Shown here one piece after another: positions 7,533-10,473 of a DNA stretch of 10,473 bases. Position numbers and translations under genes: made by a program. Where the stretch lies: the NCBI GenBank assembly GCA_003648395.1, contig QMPB01000101.1, positions 1 through 10,473 of the forward strand, read 5' to 3'. Each line of letters opens with the position of its first letter. The first letter of the stretch is position 1. Source of the stretch: Bacteroidota bacterium (lineage in GTDB: Bacteria; Bacteroidota; Bacteroidia; Bacteroidales; UBA1556). Under the pieces are notes generated by a model. It was not told the DNA's origin. It ran no database searches and worked only from the letters and a program-made list of their open reading frames with translations.

Positions 7533-7572
7533 TATCAAACTTCATTTGATAATTAATAGAGGGTAATTATCA
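7533..7572. repeat. Two overlapping inverted repeats in the divergent tRNA spacer
   Basis: TATCAAA (7533-7539) and TTTGATA (7545-7551) form one perfect inverted repeat with a 5-base spacer. TGATAATTA (7547-7555) and TAATTATCA (7564-7572) form a second with an 8-base spacer. They share bases 7547-7551, so as RNA or cruciform the two hairpins would exclude each other. They lie about 65-100 bases upstream of the tRNA-Ser box. The rest of the spacer 7402-7636 shows no gene. Confidence 0.45.
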
Positions 7573-7601
7573 TCGCTGCTTTTAAAATTTCAATTTAAAA
7601 T

Positions 7602-7620
7602 AATTATTATAATAATAATT
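7602..7620. repeat. AT-only palindrome upstream of tRNA-Ser
   Basis: AATTATTAT (7602-7610) and ATAATAATT (7612-7620) are perfect inverted copies around one A. They lie 17 bases upstream of the tRNA-Ser promoter-like box, about where an upstream activating element would sit. With only A and T, chance is a serious alternative. Confidence 0.3.
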
Positions 7621-7636
7621 GTAATTCATTTTTTTG

Positions 7637-7644
7637 TACTTTAG
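7637..7644 (+). promoter_or_regulatory. Possible -7 box of tRNA-Ser
   Basis: TACTTTAG differs from TAnnTTTG at one position and lies 13 bases before the tRNA, a sensible distance for initiation near 7651. A TTG at about 7620 sits 15 bases upstream, slightly close for a -33 element. Confidence 0.35.
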
Positions 7645-7657
7645 CGCACTGATTTGA

Positions 7658-7744
7658 GGAGAGGTGCTCGAGTGGCTGAAGAGGCACGCCTGGAAAGCGT
7701 GTAAACGTGAAAGTGTTTCGAGGGTTCGAATCCCTCTCTCTCCG
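7658..7744 (+). tRNA. tRNA-Ser, anticodon GGA
   Basis: An 87-base class II tRNA. The acceptor stem pairs GGAGAGG with TCTCTCC (one G-U), with discriminator G as required for serine. The anticodon stem CACGC/GCGTG encloses CTGGAAA, giving anticodon GGA, which reads UCC and UCU. The variable arm is long, and the T-arm is GAGGG-TTCGAAT-CCCTC. CCA is not encoded. No GC-rich hairpin with a U-run is seen in the 79 bases before exbB, so the tRNA may be cotranscribed with the Exb operon and released by processing. Confidence 0.97.
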
Positions 7745-7823
7745 CAGGAAGAATGAGTATAATTAAATAATATTATATAAATTGAATACTTAAACAATTA
7801 ATTTTTTAATCAATAACACTGAC

Positions 7824-8687
7824 ATGAAAAAACTTTTTGCGTTACTGACCATGGTGGCCTTTTTAACATTTGGCCCTTTGTCTCAGACTTTTGCTCAAGA
7901 TCAAGTTGAAGAAGTTCAAGTTGAACAAGCAACTAATGATGAATCTACAGAAATGGTAGACTCAACAGCTACTGAAACAGACACAACAGTTGCCGCTACT
8001 GAAGCAGTAGAGACAATGGAAACAACAATCGATGACGAAGAATTATTAAAAAAAGATGATACTTTTCACCAAATTTTGAAAAGATATTTCATTGAAGGTT
8101 CAGCAGGCTTTATGTCTACTGTACTTTTAGCATTAATTCTTGGTTTAGCATTGTCAATTGAAAGAATTATTTATTTAAATCTTGCTACTACTAATACTCA
8201 AAAGCTTTTAGCTGGTATTGAGGGTGCTTTAAAATCAGGTGGTGTAGATGCTGCTAAGGATATTTGTCGCGATACTCGTGGTCCTGTTGCTAGTATTTTT
8301 TATCAGGGATTGATGAAGTACGATGAAGGGCTTGACAATGTTGAGAAATCAATTGTAGCTTATGGTAGTGTTCAAATGGGACGTCTTGAAAAAGGCCTTT
8401 CTTGGATTTCATTATTTATCGCTCTTGCACCAATGCTTGGTTTCATGGGTACTGTAATTGGTATGATTCAGGCATTTGATACGATTCAGCAAGCTGGTGA
8501 TATTAACCCTACTGTTGTGGCTGGTGGTATTAAAGTAGCACTTTTAACAACTGTTTTTGGTTTGATTGTAGCGATCATCCTTCAAGTTTTTTATAATTAT
8601 TTACTAGCTAAGGTTGAAAGCCTTGTTAATGACATGGAAGATTCTTCTATCTCATTCATGGATATTTTAGCTGATAATAAAAAATAG
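7824..8687 (+). CDS. exbB: MotA/TolQ/ExbB-family proton channel protein
   Basis: Inner-membrane proton-channel subunit of 287 residues that works with ExbD to energise TonB. It has a cleavable-looking signal peptide (1-24) and then an acidic Thr/Glu-rich stretch (25-75) with 17 acidic and no basic residues, predicted periplasmic. Three transmembrane helices follow at about 96-118, 193-215 and 235-257, with a cytoplasmic domain between the first two. The family block APMLGFMGTVIGMI (202-215) has Thr210, aligning with Escherichia coli Thr148; Thr243 in the third helix aligns with Thr181. By eye the conserved TM3 glutamate (Escherichia coli Glu176) is Val238 in GGIKVALLTTVFGL, a notable difference. 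It starts an operon with a membrane protein and two exbD genes. A TolQ-like role cannot be excluded, though no tol genes are present. Confidence 0.9.
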   Translation: MKKLFALLTMVAFLTFGPLSQTFAQDQVEEVQVEQATNDESTEMVDSTATETDTTVAATEAVETMETTIDDEELLKKDDTFHQILKRYFIEGSAGFMSTVLLALILGLALSIERIIYLNLATTNTQKLLAGIEGALKSGGVDAAKDICRDTRGPVASIFYQGLMKYDEGLDNVEKSIVAYGSVQMGRLEKGLSWISLFIALAPMLGFMGTVIGMIQAFDTIQQAGDINPTVVAGGIKVALLTTVFGLIVAIILQVFYNYLLAKVESLVNDMEDSSISFMDILADNKK

Positions 8688-8696
8688 ACTCGCCTT

Positions 8697-9155
8697 ATGG
8701 ATAATAATATATTTGTTAAAGTAACAAAGGTTTTAATGATTCTCTTCATGGTTGCTGGAGTAGTATTTACTGCATTAGTAATAGTGAATTCTGAGGATAT
8801 GAAAACTAATATGGCTTTGGCTGATAAAATATTGAATCCAACTTTTGGTCTAGGTTATTTCCTATTGGGTTTAGGTATTCTAGTAACATTAGCGTTTGCA
8901 GTAGCACAAATGATTGCTTCTCCAAAAAGTGCGTTAATGGTTGTAATTAGTTTAGCTAGCCTTGGAATAATTTATTTTGTTGCATATATGAGTGCTTCAA
9001 ATAATATAGACGCTCAAGTTTATCAAGATTTCAATATTAACAGCGTAGAGTCTAAAATAATAGGTTCATTAATTTATTTAGTATATTTCTTAGGAGGATT
9101 GTCTATTTTGGCAATTATCTACTCTGGAATTAATACTTTCTTATTAAAACGATAG
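8697..9155 (+). CDS. Four-helix membrane protein of unknown function in Exb operon
   Basis: A 152-residue protein, mostly hydrophobic, with four predicted transmembrane helices at about 10-30, 51-72, 78-98 and 121-147. There is no signal peptide beyond the first helix. The loop after helix 1 (31-50) and the one between helices 3 and 4 (99-119) are polar and, by simple topology with both termini inside, would be periplasmic. I recognise no family motif. It starts 9 bases after exbB and ends 3 bases before the first exbD, so it is locked inside the operon and is probably an accessory of the ExbB-ExbD motor. I recall genes in this position in other Bacteroidota Exb operons, but the function remains unassigned. 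Confidence 0.85.
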   Translation: MDNNIFVKVTKVLMILFMVAGVVFTALVIVNSEDMKTNMALADKILNPTFGLGYFLLGLGILVTLAFAVAQMIASPKSALMVVISLASLGIIYFVAYMSASNNIDAQVYQDFNINSVESKIIGSLIYLVYFLGGLSILAIIYSGINTFLLKR

Positions 9156-9158
9156 TAT

Positions 9159-9749
9159 ATGGCTGCTCGTGAAACACCCGAAGTAAGTGCCGGATCAATG
9201 GCTGATGTAGCATTCCTGCTTTTAATTTTCTTCCTTGTTACTACAACAATGGATGTTGATTCGGGAATTGTACGTAAGTTACCTCCGCCACTTCCTAAAG
9301 ATATGCCTAAGCCACCGCCTGTTAAGAAACGGAATGTTTATTCTGTTCTAATCAATTCCAATGATATGTTGTTGATAAATGGAGATGTAGGTAGCTTAGA
9401 TGATTTGCGTACCAATGTTAAAGAGTTTTTAACTCCACATGTTCCTGATAATCCTAATTTTCCTGAAACCAAGGAAGTAGATCTTGACTTTATAGGTAAA
9501 TATCAAAAGTCAAAAGGAATTGTATCAATGCAGAACGACCGTGGTACTTCATATAAAACATATATACATGTTCAAAATGAATTGGCAGCTGCAGTACGTG
9601 AACTTAGAGATGAATTGTCAAAACAATATTTTGGCATGGATTTTAAAACGCTTTTAGAAACGGATAAAGACAAAGCTAAAGCAGTACAAAAAGCTGTTCC
9701 AATGTCTATTTCTGAAGCTGAACCCGCAAATTTTGGAGGAAATAAATAA
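9159..9749 (+). CDS. exbD: Biopolymer transport protein ExbD (first copy)
   Basis: A 196-residue ExbD/TolR-family protein that couples proton flow through ExbB to TonB. A short cytoplasmic N-terminus leads into the single transmembrane helix (about 13-30, SMADVAFLLLIFFLVTT) carrying the essential Asp16 (equivalent to Escherichia coli Asp25). The periplasmic part begins with a proline-rich stretch (41-54, PPPLPKDMPKPPP) followed by an ExbD-like domain. At 196 residues it is about 50 longer than the Escherichia coli protein; the extra length is mostly a mid-domain insert (about 90-118) and a charged helical tail (about 150-196). It starts 3 bases after its upstream neighbour, and its stop shares a base with the next exbD. 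Confidence 0.92.
   Translation: MAARETPEVSAGSMADVAFLLLIFFLVTTTMDVDSGIVRKLPPPLPKDMPKPPPVKKRNVYSVLINSNDMLLINGDVGSLDDLRTNVKEFLTPHVPDNPNFPETKEVDLDFIGKYQKSKGIVSMQNDRGTSYKTYIHVQNELAAAVRELRDELSKQYFGMDFKTLLETDKDKAKAVQKAVPMSISEAEPANFGGNK
9735..9740 (+). promoter_or_regulatory. Ribosome binding site of second exbD
   Basis: GGAGGA lies 8 bases before the ATG at 9749, inside the end of the first exbD. A strong Shine-Dalgarno is uncommon among the genes here (the first exbD has none), and with the 1-base TAATG overlap it fixes this start. Confidence 0.7.
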
Positions 9750-10228
9750 TGGCTAAATTTAGAAAAGAAGGAGGGAAAAAACTCCCAGCTATATCGACAT
9801 CATCTTTACCTGATATCATTTTTATGCTATTATTCTTCTTTATGGTTACTACTGTAATGAGAGAAGTTAGCCTTGTTGTAAAAATAGTATCTCCTGAGGC
9901 AAGCGAAGTGCAGAAACTTGAAGATAAATCTTTAGTAAGTTTTATTTATATAGGCAAACCTGTAAAGCGGTTAGCTGCTAAATGGGGAGATGGTGACCGT
10001 ATTCAATTGAATGATGCATTTGCAGAAGTTGACCAAATTAGAGACTTTGTTTCTCTTTCTGTTGAGAAAATAGCAGAATATAAACGTAAGAAACATATTA
10101 TCTCTATGAAAGTAGATGAAAATGCCAAGATGGGTATTGTTACAGATGTGAAACAAGAACTACGTAAAGCAAACGCTTTGAAGATTAACTATTCTACTAG
10201 AAAAGTTGCTCAGACAACATCAAAGTAA
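9749..10228 (+). CDS. exbD: Biopolymer transport protein ExbD (second copy)
   Basis: A second ExbD/TolR-family protein of 159 residues, clearly divergent from the first copy outside the membrane helix. A basic cytoplasmic N-terminus (MAKFRKEGGKK) leads to the transmembrane helix (about 19-38) with the essential Asp22 in SLPDIIFMLLFFFMVTT. The periplasmic domain (about 45-159) is close to the usual ExbD length, lacks the proline-rich linker of its neighbour and ends in a lysine- and threonine-rich tail. The ATG overlaps the stop of the first copy by one base. Since ExbD acts as a dimer in the ExbB ring, two distinct copies may form a heterodimer; this is inference. It is the last gene before the operon terminator. 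Confidence 0.92.
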   Translation: MAKFRKEGGKKLPAISTSSLPDIIFMLLFFFMVTTVMREVSLVVKIVSPEASEVQKLEDKSLVSFIYIGKPVKRLAAKWGDGDRIQLNDAFAEVDQIRDFVSLSVEKIAEYKRKKHIISMKVDENAKMGIVTDVKQELRKANALKINYSTRKVAQTTSK

Positions 10229-10251
10229 ATTGCTAAACATAATATTTATTT

Positions 10252-10279
10252 AAAGCTGCTCTTCGGAGTGGCTTTTTTT
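10252..10279 (+). terminator. Intrinsic terminator of the exbB-exbD operon
   Basis: AAAGCTGCTC (10252-10261) pairs with GAGTGGCTTT (10266-10275), with two adjacent G-U pairs, around the extra-stable loop C(UUCG)G, followed by a run of seven T (10273-10279). It lies 24 bases after the last exbD. The run of T is only on the plus-strand side, so it is directional. Confidence 0.9.
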
Positions 10280-10290
10280 ATTGGAATATG

Positions 10291-10368
10291 ATAATTAGCT
10301 TAGCTCATTATGGATAGATAGTCCGTTAATTTTCGCGAATAAAAATATACGTTATACCAATTTGGTAT
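10291..10368. repeat. Cluster of short palindromes after the Exb operon
   Basis: Three symmetric units follow one another: ATAATTAGCT-T-AGCTCATTAT (10291-10311, one mismatch), TTCGCGAA (10332-10339) and ATACCAA-T-TTGGTAT (10354-10368, perfect). No ORF covers them. Together with the long inverted repeat that follows they look like a mosaic repeat element; copy number cannot be judged here. Confidence 0.45.
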
Positions 10369-10398
10369 CAAAATACGCTATAAATAAATTGGAATATA

Positions 10399-10473
10399 TT
10401 TTCCTATTAGAAGGCAAAAATTATTTGCATAGCCGTAGCTATGGAAATAATATTTAACGCAGTAATAGGGAAA
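10399..10473. repeat. Long nested inverted repeat, cut by the window end
   Basis: The centre is CATAGC-CGTA-GCTATG (10428-10443), flanked by TTATTT (10421-10426) and AAATAA (10445-10450), and closed by TTTTCCTATTA (10399-10409) against TAATAGGGAAA (10463-10473). Internal loops separate the three stems. The left flank continues GGAATATATT, so the right arm may run on beyond the window. The block TTAACGCAGTAATAGGG just 3' of the inner hairpin resembles the end of the element at 41-114. It contains no gene. Confidence 0.6.

Noticed and set aside
7582..7797. 71-codon open frame on the minus strand over tRNA-Ser (contains [10 protein letters not shown])
   Set aside because: It is the antisense translation of the tRNA-Ser gene and its AT-rich flanks; this kind of frame is a familiar false gene call over tRNA-Ser genes.
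9971..10156. 61-codon minus-strand frame inside the second exbD
   Set aside because: Antisense shadow of a conserved gene, Phe/Asn/Cys-rich with no motif.

Overview
The window looks like an ordinary chromosomal segment of an AT-rich member of the Bacteroidota (Bacteroidetes), probably a Bacteroidia-like lineage; I cannot place it more finely. The evidence is the promoter type (-7 boxes of the form TAnnTTTG, best seen upstream of tRNA-Leu), the DUF4294 lipid/periplasm-type protein, the exbB / small membrane protein / exbD / exbD operon layout, a TPR-containing hybrid-topology histidine kinase, and a trigger factor with a strongly diverged middle domain. Codon use and base composition look even across the window, and no transposase, integrase, phage or defence gene is present.

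Layout, left to right. Positions 1-257 hold a hairpin-forming repeat-like element (41-114) and then AT-rich leader. A two-gene operon on the plus strand follows (296-2903): a TPR sensor histidine kinase and a LuxR/NarL-type response regulator that overlap by 8 bases. It converges on a minus-strand block: a secreted DUF4294 protein (2921-3499), then clpX (3661-4899), clpP (4907-5575) and tig (5759-7147). Because these read leftwards, the transcription order is tig, then clpP-clpX, then DUF4294. A strong terminator sits between tig and clpP, and clpP has its own promoter-like box. Upstream of tig is tRNA-Leu(UAG) on the minus strand, followed by a long hairpin and a classic intrinsic terminator. 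A roughly 300-base divergent spacer with overlapping inverted repeats separates it from tRNA-Ser(GGA) on the plus strand. Then comes a plus-strand operon (7824-10228) of exbB, a four-helix membrane protein of unknown function and two different exbD genes, closed by a UUCG-loop terminator. The last ~190 bases are gene-free and packed with palindromes, ending in a long inverted repeat cut by the window edge.

How the genes work together. Trigger factor folds nascent chains at the ribosome exit, and ClpX unfolds substrates and feeds them to ClpP, so tig-clpP-clpX is a protein quality-control cluster conserved in order in many bacteria. ExbB with two ExbD proteins forms a proton-driven inner-membrane motor that would energise TonB-dependent outer-membrane transporters; TonB itself is not in the window. 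The sensor kinase and regulator are a self-contained signalling pair with an unknown stimulus.

I do not see a convincing undescribed system made of proteins. The most interesting unexplained material is non-coding: the two hairpin elements at the window ends, which share a 16-base motif directly 3' of the hairpin, and the hairpins around the tRNA genes. Among the proteins, the oddities are an ExbB that lacks the usual TM3 glutamate and carries a 17-acid periplasmic tail, and the unassigned four-helix protein inside the Exb operon.
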